Below are positions 56,024-64,000 of a stretch of DNA of 64,000 bases, in pieces. Under the pieces are notes generated by a model. It saw only the letters and a list, made by a program, of their open reading frames with translations. It had not been told where the DNA came from and did not search any database. The position numbers and the translations under genes were made by a program. The number at the start of each line of letters is the position of its first letter. Position 1 is the first letter of the stretch. This stretch comes from Rhodoplanes serenus (GTDB lineage: Bacteria; Pseudomonadota; Alphaproteobacteria; Rhizobiales; Xanthobacteraceae), in contig WNKV01000014.1 in assembly GCA_009720755.1 (NCBI GenBank), positions 45,001-109,000 of the forward strand, written 5' to 3'.

Positions 56024-56986
56024 ATGAGAGATCACCACGACACCGATCCGGCCGCCCCTGTCGGCCCCGACGACCGCAGCTTCGTGCTGCTCGGCGCCAC
56101 CCACCGGGTGCCGCCGGCGGCCGCCGGGCTTCACGTCGTCGCCACCCCGATCGGCCATCTCGAAGACGTCTCGCTGCGGGCGCTGACGACGCTGGCGGGC
56201 GCCGACCTGATCGCCTGCGAGGACACCCGCGTCACCCGCAAGCTGCTCGGCCGCTACGCCATCACCCGACCGTTGACCCCCTATCACGAGCACAATGCCG
56301 CCGAGGCGCGGCCGAGGCTCCTGGCCCGGCTGCACGACGGCGCCGCGGTGGCCCTGGTGTCGGACGCCGGCACGCCGCTGGTCTCCGACCCCGGCTTCCG
56401 GCTGGTGCGTGCGGCCCGCGAGGCGGGTATCGCGGTCACGGCGGTGCCCGGCCCGTCGGCGGTGCTGGCCGCGCTGGCGGTCGCCGGCCTACCGACCGAC
56501 CGCTTCTTCTTCGAGGGCTTCCTGCCGGTGCGCAGTGCCGCCCGGCAGGCCCGCATCGCCGAGATCGCCGCCATCCCGGCGACGCTCGTGCTGTTCGAGA
56601 CCGGCCCGCGGGTGGCCGCCGCGCTCGCCGATCTCGCCGCCGGGCTCGGGGCGCGCGAGGCCGCGGTGTGCCGCGAGCTGACCAAGCTGCACGAGGAGGT
56701 GCGGCGCGGCGACCTCGCGGCGCTCGCCGACGCCTATGCGGCCGACGACGCCGAGCGGCGCGGCGAGTTCGTGCTGGTGATCGGCCCGCCGGCGACCGCC
56801 GCGGCGGCCGGGTCCGACGAGATCGACGCGCTGCTGGCGACCGCCCTGCGCTCGGCCTCGCTCAAGGACGCGGTGGCGAGCGTGGTGGCGGCGACCGGCT
56901 CGCCCCGCCGCACCGTCTATCAGCGGGCGCTGGCGCTCGAGCGACGGGAAAGCCACGTTTCGGAGACCGGCGATGACGAGCCCTGA
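56024..56986 (+). CDS. rsmI: 16S rRNA cytidine-1402 2'-O-methyltransferase
   Basis: 320 residues. [40 protein letters not shown] is the tetrapyrrole-methylase-like SAM site of Rsm[22 protein letters not shown] and [28 protein letters not shown] follow. A C-terminal helical domain ([26 protein letters not shown]) is included. About 35 extra N-terminal residues precede the domain. It overlaps yraN by 14 bp, an operon. Confidence 0.96.
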   Translation: MRDHHDTDPAAPVGPDDRSFVLLGATHRVPPAAAGLHVVATPIGHLEDVSLRALTTLAGADLIACEDTRVTRKLLGRYAITRPLTPYHEHNAAEARPRLLARLHDGAAVALVSDAGTPLVSDPGFRLVRAAREAGIAVTAVPGPSAVLAALAVAGLPTDRFFFEGFLPVRSAARQARIAEIAAIPATLVLFETGPRVAAALADLAAGLGAREAAVCRELTKLHEEVRRGDLAALADAYAADDAERRGEFVLVIGPPATAAAAGSDEIDALLATALRSASLKDAVASVVAATGSPRRTVYQRALALERRESHVSETGDDEP

Positions 56987-57518
56987 CGAGGACGAGCACG
57001 GCGACGAGCCCGGTGGAGATGCGCCGCCGCGCCGGCGTGCCGCGCCGCTCGCTCCCGCCACGGTGACCCGGCGCCTGAAGGGACCCGGCGAGATCGCCGG
57101 TCTCGACCCCGCGCCCCCGCCCCCCGCTTCAGCCCCCGCCCCGGCGGTCCGGCCGGCCTCGGCCCGGCAGGCCGCCCAGCGGCTCGGCCTGTCGGCCGAG
57201 AGCCGCGCCGCCGCCTACCTGATGTCGAAGGGCTACCGGATCGTCGCCCGCCGCTACAAGACGCCGTTCGGCGAGATCGACATCGTGGCGCAGCGGCGCG
57301 ACACCGTGGTGTTCGTCGAGGTGAAGGCCCGGGCGAGCCTCGCCGCCGCCGCCGAATCGATCTCGCCGCGCCAGCGTGGTCGCATCGTCGACGCGGCGCG
57401 CCACTGGCTCGCCGGCCATCCTCAGGTGGCGGGCCTCGCCTTGCGCTTCGACGTCATCCTGATCGCGCCGGGAACCCGGCCGCAGCATCTCGCCGGCGCC
57501 TTCGAAGCCGACGACTGA
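56973..57518 (+). CDS. UPF0102 family nuclease-like protein YraN
   Basis: 181 residues. The core (about 65-175) has [29 protein letters not shown] followed by [10 protein letters not shown], the restriction-endonuclease-like D...E-x-K arrangement of UPF0102. Family function is unproven. The first 60 residues are an unusual Pro/Ala-rich extension. It overlaps the 3' end of rsmI and belongs to that transcript. Confidence 0.9.
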   Translation: MTSPDEDEHGDEPGGDAPPRRRAAPLAPATVTRRLKGPGEIAGLDPAPPPPASAPAPAVRPASARQAAQRLGLSAESRAAAYLMSKGYRIVARRYKTPFGEIDIVAQRRDTVVFVEVKARASLAAAAESISPRQRGRIVDAARHWLAGHPQVAGLALRFDVILIAPGTRPQHLAGAFEADD

Positions 57519-57539
57519 GCGGTCCCGGCGGCGCCGGGG

Positions 57540-59255
57540 TCAGGCCGCCTTGGCGGCGGCCGCCACGCCGCCCTCCTCGCGCAGGCGAGTGAAGAACGCC
57601 TGCACGGTCTCGGCGATCAGGGCAGTCTCGCGCGAGAGGTCACCGACCGCATCGAGCACGCCGGTGGCCGAGCGCCCGGTCTCGCCGATCGCCGACGTCA
57701 CCCCGCCGATATTGCCGACCAGCGCCGCATTGCTGCGGGCCGCCAGCCCGGCGCTCTCCGAGATCTCGCGCGAGGCGGCCGCCTGCTGGGCGACCGCGCC
57801 GGCGATCGTCGTGGTCACCTCGGTGATCTCCCGCATGGCGGCGCCGATCTCGCCGACCGCCGCGGTGGCGCTGCGGGTCGAGGTCTGGATGGCTGCCACC
57901 TGCTCGGCGATCTCGCCGGTCGCCTTGGCGGTCTGGCCGGCCAGCGCCTTGACCTCCTGGGCGACGACCGCGAAGCCCTTGCCGGCCTCGCCGGCCCGCG
58001 CCGCCTCGATGGTGGCGTTGAGGGCGAGCAGGTTGGTCTGCGCCGCGATCGCCTGGATGAGCTGCATGACGTCGCCGATGCGCTCGCTCGCCGCCGCGAG
58101 CCCCTCGATCTCGGCCACCGAGCGCTCGGTGCGGGCGCCGGCCTCGGCCACGATGTGGGTCGCCCGATCGACCTGGCGGCCGATCTCGCCCACCGCCCCG
58201 GTCAGCTCCTCGGCCGCGGTCGAGACGGTGCGGATGCCGGTGCTCGCCTGCTCGGTCGCGTCGCCGGCCTGCCGGGCCTCGCGGGCGGCGTCCTCGGCCA
58301 TGCGGACGATCGACTGGGTGGCGGCCCGCATGGCACCGGCGTCGCTGGTCAGCGCCCGGACGATCTCCTCGACCGAGCCGCGGAACGACTCGATGGCCGC
58401 CTCCACCCGGCGACCGCGGCCGGCGATCGCCTCGGTCTGCGCCTTGACGGCGACGGCGAGCTCGCGATTGCGCGCCATCGCGCCCTGGAACACCTCGACG
58501 GCGCGGGCGAGGGCGCCGATCTCGTCGCCCCGATCGGTGTAGGGAATCGCCTCGGTCTGACGCTGCTCCGCCACCGCCCCGATGGTGCGGGTGATGGTGG
58601 ACAGCGGGCGGGCGATCGAGCGCCAGATCATCACCACGCCGGCACTGCCAAACGCAAAGGCCAGCAACGCGATGACGGCCTGCATCACGGTGTTGGTGGT
58701 GGCGCTCAGCTCCAGCGCCCGAGCCCGCTCGGCGCGTCCCACATAGACCTTGGCCAGCCCGTCCAGATCCTTGTTGAGGGCCGTGCGCACCGCCCGGTTG
58801 GCCTCGTTGTCGCCCCACTCCCGGCCGGCGGCGGGCGACACCTCGACGGCGCGCCGCACCAGCTCGCGGCGAAACTCGCGGAACTGCCGCACCCGATCGG
58901 CGAAGGCGTCGAACTGGGCGGCATCGGCAGGCGCCACGAAGCGGCGCCAGGCGTCGACCACCTTGCCGATCTGTTGCTCGTAGCCGAGCAGACCGTCGCC
59001 GTAGCGCTTCACCACCTTGGGATCGGTCGACATGTAGATGCCGCGTGATTCCATCACGACGGCATAGATGAGGCCGTTGATCTGCTCGATGCTGCGGGCG
59101 CCCTCGGCGGCCGCCTCGGCCTCGGCGGCGATCTCGGACTGAAGGGCGGCGCTGCGATACTCCAGGGCAGCCAGGGTGACGAGGGCGAGGCCGAGCACGG
59201 CGAAGACCGAGTACAGCTTGGCGGCGATGGACACCCGCGTGAACGCATGCAACAC
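57540..59255 (-). CDS. Methyl-accepting chemotaxis protein
   Basis: 571 residues from GTG 59255, which has GGAGAA at 7 nt; GTG 59303 is the other option. TM1 (about 10-35), a helical periplasmic sensor (about 40-180), TM2, a HAMP domain ([19 protein letters not shown]), and a long cytoplasmic helical hairpin. The hairpin tip has [42 protein letters not shown], the CheA/CheW contact region. No CheR-binding pentapeptide ends the protein. It sits between yraN and gshB, which are adjacent in many relatives, and no other chemotaxis gene is near. Confidence 0.93.
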   Translation of the reverse strand: MLHAFTRVSIAAKLYSVFAVLGLALVTLAALEYRSAALQSEIAAEAEAAAEGARSIEQINGLIYAVVMESRGIYMSTDPKVVKRYGDGLLGYEQQIGKVVDAWRRFVAPADAAQFDAFADRVRQFREFRRELVRRAVEVSPAAGREWGDNEANRAVRTALNKDLDGLAKVYVGRAERARALELSATTNTVMQAVIALLAFAFGSAGVVMIWRSIARPLSTITRTIGAVAEQRQTEAIPYTDRGDEIGALARAVEVFQGAMARNRELAVAVKAQTEAIAGRGRRVEAAIESFRGSVEEIVRALTSDAGAMRAATQSIVRMAEDAAREARQAGDATEQASTGIRTVSTAAEELTGAVGEIGRQVDRATHIVAEAGARTERSVAEIEGLAAASERIGDVMQLIQAIAAQTNLLALNATIEAARAGEAGKGFAVVAQEVKALAGQTAKATGEIAEQVAAIQTSTRSATAAVGEIGAAMREITEVTTTIAGAVAQQAAASREISESAGLAARSNAALVGNIGGVTSAIGETGRSATGVLDAVGDLSRETALIAETVQAFFTRLREEGGVAAAAKAA

Positions 59256-59352
59256 GGGACGTTCTCCACGATCGATCTGGACGACTTGGGGCAGTCTGAA
59301 CACCGGGCGTTAAGCAACGGTGTCGTTCTCGGCCCGAACGGGGTGAATCGAG

Positions 59353-60297
59353 ATGACTTTTCGCGTCGCGGTGCAGATGGACCCGATCGAGCGGATCAAT
59401 ATCCGCGGCGATTCCACGTTCGCCCTGCTGCTGGAAGCGCAGGCGCGCGGACACCGGCTCGGGTATTACACCACGGACAGGCTAGCTCTTCGGGACGGTG
59501 AGGTCTTCGTCCGCACCGCATCGCTGACGGTGCGCGACGAGCCGGGCAACCACTTCGCCTTGGGCGAGGAGCGGCGCGTGCCCCTCGCCGGGTTCGACGT
59601 GATCCTCATGCGCCAGGACCCGCCGTTCGACCTCGCCTACATCACGGCGACCCATCTGCTGGAGCGCGTGCACCCGAAGACCCTGGTGGTCAACGATCCG
59701 GCTCATGTGCGCAACGCCCCCGAGAAGGTGTTCGTCACCGAGTTCCCCGAGCTGATGCCGCCGACGCTGATCACCCGCGACCGCGACGAGATCAGGGCGT
59801 TCCGCGACGAGTTCGGCGACATCGTGATGAAGCCGCTGTACGGCCACGGCGGCGGCGCGGTGTTCCGCGTCACCCGCGACGACCTCAATTTCGGCTCGCT
59901 CTACGACATGTTCGCGGTGACCTACCGGGAGCCGTGGGTGGTGCAGCGGTTCCTGCCGGCGGTGGCGCAGGGCGACAAGCGCATCATCCTGGTGGACGGC
60001 ACGTTCGCCGGAGCCGTGAACCGGGTGCCGGCGGCCGACGACCTGCGCTCCAACATGGTGCGGGGCGGCGCCGCCGAGGCCACGGATCTCACCCCGCGCG
60101 AGCGCGAGATCTGCGAGCGCATCGGCCCGGCGCTGCGCGCGCGCGGCCTGCTGTTCGTCGGCATCGACGTGATCGACGGCTTCCTCACCGAGATCAACGT
60201 GACGTCGCCGACCGGCATTCGCGCCATCAAGGCGCTCGGCGGGCCCGACATCGCGGCGCGGATCTGGGACGTGATCGCGGCCAAGCGCGGCGGCTGA
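59353..60297 (+). CDS. gshB: Glutathione synthetase
   Basis: 314 residues, normal length. N-terminal [30 protein letters not shown] is the GshB start. The ATP-grasp part has [39 protein letters not shown] and [25 protein letters not shown]. It joins glycine to gamma-glutamylcysteine in glutathione synthesis. ATG 59353 is taken as the start. Divergent from the chemotaxis protein gene. Confidence 0.97.
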   Translation: MTFRVAVQMDPIERINIRGDSTFALLLEAQARGHRLGYYTTDRLALRDGEVFVRTASLTVRDEPGNHFALGEERRVPLAGFDVILMRQDPPFDLAYITATHLLERVHPKTLVVNDPAHVRNAPEKVFVTEFPELMPPTLITRDRDEIRAFRDEFGDIVMKPLYGHGGGAVFRVTRDDLNFGSLYDMFAVTYREPWVVQRFLPAVAQGDKRIILVDGTFAGAVNRVPAADDLRSNMVRGGAAEATDLTPREREICERIGPALRARGLLFVGIDVIDGFLTEINVTSPTGIRAIKALGGPDIAARIWDVIAAKRGG

Positions 60298-60548
60298 CGC
60301 AGCGGCGGGCCGCGGCCCAGCCACACCGGCCCGCATGGGGGTGGCGGCACCTGCATGGACCCGGCTCGCTCCGCGCCGGCTATCTCCGCCCGGGGCAATC
60401 CGACCCGGAGGCCGCGTCGAAGGCCCACGCCCGCCGGCGGGTGCCGGCGGGCGCGGAGAGAGGGGCCACGAACGCGACGCAGCCGCCCACGGCGCGACCT
60501 CGTCGCGACCGGCCCCGCGACCGGACTGCTGCCGGCAATCCGGTCGAA

Positions 60549-60731
60549 TTAGGTCGCCGAGAACAGGTCCGGCTCGGTGGCCCGGCGCCCGAAGGGCAGC
60601 CGGTGCCAGGCGCGCTCGGACACCCGCACGGCGTCCAGCAAGGTCTCGATATCGCACGCCGACGCCTGCGCCTCCAGCCTCGCCCGCCGCACCTGTTGCA
60701 ACTCCCGCTGAAGCACACCGACATCGATCAT
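60549..60731 (-). CDS. Small hypothetical protein
   Basis: 60 residues, not recognised. A helical first half (VGVLQRELQQVRRARLEAQA) is followed by TLLDAVRVSERAWHRLPFG. GGAG lies 7 nt before ATG 60731, which supports translation. Upstream is an AT-rich stretch with a palindrome (60804-60828) that could carry its promoter and operator. Confidence 0.5.
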   Translation of the reverse strand: MIDVGVLQRELQQVRRARLEAQASACDIETLLDAVRVSERAWHRLPFGRRATEPDLFSAT

Positions 60732-60803
60732 GGGTCACTCCGGGCATAATCCATCCGGAGTTTCTGTATCGTATCTTTTATGTTCCGTCTATGTTCATAT
60801 TTT

Positions 60804-60828
60804 ACAACTTACACAAGTGTAAGGTTGT
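60804..60828. promoter_or_regulatory. AT-rich island with palindrome, candidate operator
   Basis: Perfect half-sites TTACAC (60809-60814) and GTGTAA (60817-60822) around AA, extended by ACAAC and GGTTGT. It sits in a stretch (about 60765-60835) far more AT-rich than anything near it. Position fits control of the small gene to its left. Confidence 0.5.
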
Positions 60829-60908
60829 ATTTCGGTCCGCGATCGTTCTCGCTCCACTGGGCGACGTCACCCGATGGAGCGATAGCAGCCCGGTCAGGCG
60901 GCTTTCGA

Positions 60909-62291
60909 TCACGTCACCACCGATGTGACCTGCCGGGCGAGCCCGGCCGGCGTGATCGCCGGCGACGCCGCTGCCGTCAGCACGCCGTCGGCGATCGCGG
61001 TCGCCTGCGCCCCCAGGCTCGGGCCGGCGAGGCGGAGAAACTTGGCCCGCACCTCGTCCTCGGACATCGGGTCCTGCGGATCGCCGTGGCTCCCATGCGC
61101 CTCGGCCGTGCGGGTCGAGCCGTCGGCGAGGTCGACCTCGACCCGGGCGGCCCGCACGCCGGGGAACAGGGCCGAGAGCGCGGGATCGTCGGCGACCGTC
61201 ACCCGCTCGGCGAGCGCCGCGATGTCGCGCCGCGACAGCACCGGCTCGCGGAAGGCGTCGTCGCCGAGACCACCGTGCAGCAGCCGCGCCGCCACGATGT
61301 AGGGCAGCGAGAACTTGGCGGCGAGCGGGGTCGGCTGCGGCCGCAGCGCGCCCGTCGCGGCGACCGCCCGCGCATAGGTGAAGGCGCGCACCGCCACGAT
61401 GGCGTCCGGTGCCACGCCGTCGACCGCCTGTTCCAGCGCCGCGACGCTGGCATGGGTGTGGCGGCAGCAGGCGTAGGGCTTGAAGTAGTTCTCGCAGATC
61501 AGCCAGCGGTGACCGAGACCGTCGGTGGCGGCGGCGCGGTCGAAGCCGGTGCCGAGCACGCGGCCGAACACGCCGGCCGGCGCATCGGCAGCGGCCGAGA
61601 AGCCGGCGCGCGCCAGCTCGACCGCCATGGTGCCGGCGAAGCCCGCCATGCCGGACCAGGCGTTGCGGACCAGCGCCCCGGCATGGACGGTCTGGTAGTC
61701 GGTCGCGACCGACAGGCTCGCGGCAGCCCGGATCGCGGTGGCGATCACCGGGGCCGGCAGGCCGGCGAGGCGGCCGAGCGCCGCGGCCGCCCCGCCGGCG
61801 CCCCAGGTGCCGTGCGGATGGATGCCGTCGCGGAACGTGGTCGCTGCGCCCAGCCGGGCCGCCACCTCGTAGCCCGCCACCAGGGCGGTCAGCAATGTGT
61901 CGGCATCGGCGTCGTGGCCCGCCGCCATCGCGGCCAGGAGGGCCGGGACGACATGGACGCCCGGGTGGCCGCGCGAGGGCGCGCAGCCCTCGTCGAGCTC
62001 GATCGCCACCCCGGCGGTGCCGAGCACGAAGGCGAGCTGGGCCGGTGCCGTGGCGCTGCCGGCGCGCAGGGCCGCGGCGAGCGCCGCGATCTCGGTCTCG
62101 CGGGTGCCGGCGACGATCGCCCCGACGGTGTCGAGCAGCACCAGGCGGGCGTGGCGCCGCACCGCCTCGGGGATCGCCGCGGGGGTGAGCGACGCCGCGA
62201 AGGCGGCGAGCTCGTCCGCATAGGCGGCCAGCGCCGGGACGGCCGCAGGAGCGGCGGGGGTGGCGGTGGAAGCGAGGGCGGTGCTGCTCAT
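60909..62291 (-). CDS. MmgE/PrpD family protein
   Basis: 460 residues. Helical domain with AVRRHARLVLLDTVGAIVAGTRETEI, AFVLGTAGVAIELDEGCAPSRGHPGVHVVPALLA and HPHGTWGAGGAAAALGRLAGL. The C-terminal alpha/beta domain contains FKPYACCRHTHASVAALEQ. These are conserved blocks of the 2-methylcitrate dehydratase/itaconate decarboxylase-like family. The substrate is not fixed; the neighbours (NTF2-like protein and Bug receptor) suggest breakdown of an imported organic acid. ATG 62291 lies 4 bp after the upstream stop. Confidence 0.88.
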   Translation of the reverse strand: MSSTALASTATPAAPAAVPALAAYADELAAFAASLTPAAIPEAVRRHARLVLLDTVGAIVAGTRETEIAALAAALRAGSATAPAQLAFVLGTAGVAIELDEGCAPSRGHPGVHVVPALLAAMAAGHDADADTLLTALVAGYEVAARLGAATTFRDGIHPHGTWGAGGAAAALGRLAGLPAPVIATAIRAAASLSVATDYQTVHAGALVRNAWSGMAGFAGTMAVELARAGFSAAADAPAGVFGRVLGTGFDRAAATDGLGHRWLICENYFKPYACCRHTHASVAALEQAVDGVAPDAIVAVRAFTYARAVAATGALRPQPTPLAAKFSLPYIVAARLLHGGLGDDAFREPVLSRRDIAALAERVTVADDPALSALFPGVRAARVEVDLADGSTRTAEAHGSHGDPQDPMSEDEVRAKFLRLAGPSLGAQATAIADGVLTAAASPAITPAGLARQVTSVVT

Positions 62292-62295
62292 CGGC

Positions 62296-62724
62296 TCACC
62301 GCACCGGCTCGGAAGAGGGGGCGAGCGCCGCGGCCCGCGCCAGGCGATGCTCGGCGGCGTCGTTCCAGACGTCCTGGCGGCGGATTCCCTCGCCGTCGAT
62401 CTCGAAGCGGTCGACGAAGCGGATGCCCTCGAACGGCGCCCCGTCGCGCCAGCGGCCGTGCAGCGTGCCGCGGCAATAGACGACGAAGCCGCCGGCCGGC
62501 GCGTCGTAGGCTTCCACGGCCTCGAAATGCTTGCCGACGAACTGATAGCGGGCACCGGACCCGCTGACGATGTCGGCGACGCCGGCGCGGCGATGGCCGC
62601 CCGGGAAGGTCAGCACGGCATCGGCCGCGACGCAGCGCGCCGCCTCGTCGAGCGCGCGGCGCTCCATGGCGTCGAGATAGCGCCGCGCCAGCGCGGCGGC
62701 CTCGTCTCGGGTTCGGACAGGCAC
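62296..62724 (-). CDS. NTF2-like (SnoaL-type) protein
   Basis: 142 residues with the cone-shaped NTF2 fold pattern: an N-terminal helix (EAAALARRYLDAMERRALDEAARCVAADAVLTFPGG), then strands ending RFVDRFEIDGEGIRRQDVWND. Such proteins are isomerases, lyases or ligand binders; the reaction cannot be told. It ends 4 bp before the PrpD-like start, so the two are probably co-translated. Confidence 0.75.
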   Translation of the reverse strand: MPVRTRDEAAALARRYLDAMERRALDEAARCVAADAVLTFPGGHRRAGVADIVSGSGARYQFVGKHFEAVEAYDAPAGGFVVYCRGTLHGRWRDGAPFEGIRFVDRFEIDGEGIRRQDVWNDAAEHRLARAAALAPSSEPVR

Positions 62725-62812
62725 GTTACTCTCCTTCGGGGATCAGCCGCGGCGGCCGGCCGGCCACCGCGTCGCGTCGAGAGCGGGTGGCGCCGTGCGC
62801 GGCGCCCTCGGA

Positions 62813-63811
62813 TCAGCCGGTGCGGGCCATGCCGAGCCGCTTGAGCATGTCGAGGAAGAAGGCGTTCTCGGTCTCCAGCTCGCGGCGGAACTCGGCCGGG
62901 CCGACATAGTCGATCTCGGTGCGGCTCTTCTCGCAGAAGGCGACGAAGTCGGGCGCCATGCTGCCGACCCGGATCGCCTCGGCGAGCTTGGCGACGACGT
63001 CGTCCGGGGTGGCGGCGGGCGCCCAGAAGCCGGTGAGCGGCGGCATCGCCAGGTCGACCCCCATGTCGCGGAAGGTCGGCACGTCGGGCAGCACCTTGGT
63101 GCGCTTGGGGCCGAACTGGGCGAGGGCGACCAGCCGGCCGCCGTCGACCTGCGGCATCACCGCCTGGGCGAAGCCGAAGGCGAGGTCGACGGTGCCGCCG
63201 ACCGCCGCCGCCACCGCCGGGGTGACGCCCTGGAACGGCACATGGGTGAGCTTGATGCCGGCCGCCTGGGCGAACGCCTCGCCGGCCAGATGCAAGGCGC
63301 CGCCGGTGCCGGCGCTGCCATAGGTCACCTTCTCGGGGTTGGCCTTGGCGTAGGCCACCAGCTCGCGGACGTCCTTGAACGGAGCGCCGACGCGGGCCGC
63401 CATCATGTTGGGGCCGACGGTGAGGCGGGCCACCGGCTTGAGATCCGCGAAGCCATAGGGCAGCGCGGTCTGATGCGGCGCGATGGTGTGGAAGGCGCTG
63501 ACCCCGAAGATCAGCGTATGGCCGTCCGGCTTGGCCCGCTTGGCCACGTAGGAGGCGCCGACGCTGCCGCCGCCACCCGGCTTGGTCTCGGTGACGAGCG
63601 GCTTGCCCAGCGTCTTCTCCATGCCCATGCCGAGCACCCGCACGAGCTGGTCGGTGGTGCCGGGGGCATACGGGATGATCACCGTGACGGGCTCGGTCGG
63701 GAATGCCCGGGCGACGCGGAGGCCGAGGCCGCCGAGCGCGGCGGCGCCGGCGGCCGCGACCAGCACGGCACGGCGGCTCGGTCCCGGCGGCGGATGGGTC
63801 GAGACAGTCAT
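62813..63811 (-). CDS. Tripartite tricarboxylate transporter substrate-binding protein (Bug family)
   Basis: 332 residues. The signal peptide contains a twin arginine (PSRRAVLVAAAGAAALGG), possibly a Tat signal. The mature protein reads FPTEPVTVIIPYAPGTTDQLVRVLG, TKPGGGGSVGASYVAK and GSAGTGGALHLAGEAFAQAAGIKLTHVPFQG, the Bug/TctC fold. It delivers a carboxylate to a TctAB membrane carrier, which is not in the window. It is transcribed toward the NTF2-like and PrpD genes. GGGAGGAA precedes ATG 63811. Confidence 0.93.
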   Translation of the reverse strand: MTVSTHPPPGPSRRAVLVAAAGAAALGGLGLRVARAFPTEPVTVIIPYAPGTTDQLVRVLGMGMEKTLGKPLVTETKPGGGGSVGASYVAKRAKPDGHTLIFGVSAFHTIAPHQTALPYGFADLKPVARLTVGPNMMAARVGAPFKDVRELVAYAKANPEKVTYGSAGTGGALHLAGEAFAQAAGIKLTHVPFQGVTPAVAAAVGGTVDLAFGFAQAVMPQVDGGRLVALAQFGPKRTKVLPDVPTFRDMGVDLAMPPLTGFWAPAATPDDVVAKLAEAIRVGSMAPDFVAFCEKSRTEIDYVGPAEFRRELETENAFFLDMLKRLGMARTG

Positions 63812-63890
63812 GGGGGTTCCTCCCTGCGGCCGCAGCACGCGGCTCTGATCGCGTTTGATCGGGTCTCGTCGATGCCACCGAGCCCGCGGC

Positions 63891-64000
63891 TCAGGCGGCC
63901 GACGTGTCGGTGTCGCCGGCTTCGGCGGGCGCCCGGCTGATCACGTTGGCGGCGGCGCGAGCGATATGGGAGCGCATCAGCGACTCGCTCAGCTCGCCGT
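63891..64000 (-). CDS. C-terminal end of a gene, possibly a GntR/FCD regulator
   Basis: The last 36 residues are visible: GELSESLMRSHIARAAANVI, a short acidic tail and stop TGA at 63891-63893. The MRSHI pattern resembles the end of FCD-domain GntR regulators, which often adjoin Bug-type catabolic clusters, but this is weak. Most of the gene lies outside the window. Confidence 0.45.
   Translation of the reverse strand, partial: GELSESLMRSHIARAAANVISRAPAEAGDTDTSAA

Overview
The window comes from a very GC-rich alphaproteobacterium of the Hyphomicrobiales (Rhizobiales). The markers are: a complete PhyR-NepR-EcfG general stress response (GSR) locus with an HWE-family histidine kinase; a split pntAA-pntAB-pntB transhydrogenase preceded by the tiny aa3 cytochrome oxidase subunit IV gene; an RcdA/DUF1465 protein; and DUF1192, DUF2865 and DUF3574 proteins. 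The genus cannot be fixed from the sequence; Rhodoplanes- or Blastochloris-like phototrophs fit the base composition. No rRNA or tRNA gene was seen.

Layout. 1-8.3 kb: end of an M23 peptidase, an NCS2 purine permease behind a structured leader, clpB, an FAD oxidoreductase and an ArsB/NhaD transporter. 8.6-18.5 kb: patatin lipoprotein, polA (proofreading residues lost), DUF488, acyltransferase, hrpB, def and a PNPOx-fold protein. 18.6-21.3 kb: glutaryl-CoA dehydrogenase followed by gamma and beta subunits of a Na+-translocating decarboxylase. 21.5-25.5 kb: DUF3574 and the pnt operon. 26.1-31.2 kb: a CRISPR array of 68 repeats and 67 spacers with no cas gene anywhere in the window. 31.2-34.7 kb: CAP-domain lipoprotein, large MscS channel and a small membrane protein. 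35-41.5 kb: the GSR cluster. 41.7-60.7 kb: mixed housekeeping and signalling genes (DUF2865, ABC exporter, rpmE, RcdA-like, quinone oxidoreductase, EAL/GGDEF protein, DUF533, HdeA-like, sugar acetyltransferase, rlmN, LpoA-like, rsmI, yraN, MCP, gshB). 60.9-64 kb: a catabolic cluster with MmgE/PrpD, an NTF2-like protein and a tripartite tricarboxylate (Bug) receptor.

The most interesting region is the GSR cluster. EcfG-type boxes (GGAAC, 16 nt, then a GTT element) lie as an overlapping divergent pair between nepR-ecfG and phyR, upstream of a small exported protein and an L,D-transpeptidase, and on the minus strand between phyR and the HWE kinase. That last box is followed within about 85 nt by a hairpin with a very C-rich loop and a perfect 14-bp terminator. 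This has the architecture of a stress-induced regulatory RNA, and I propose it as an undescribed GSR small RNA. A second sRNA-like element lies between the RcdA-like and DUF1192 genes.

Functional assignments rest on motifs read by eye; no database search or structure prediction was run.
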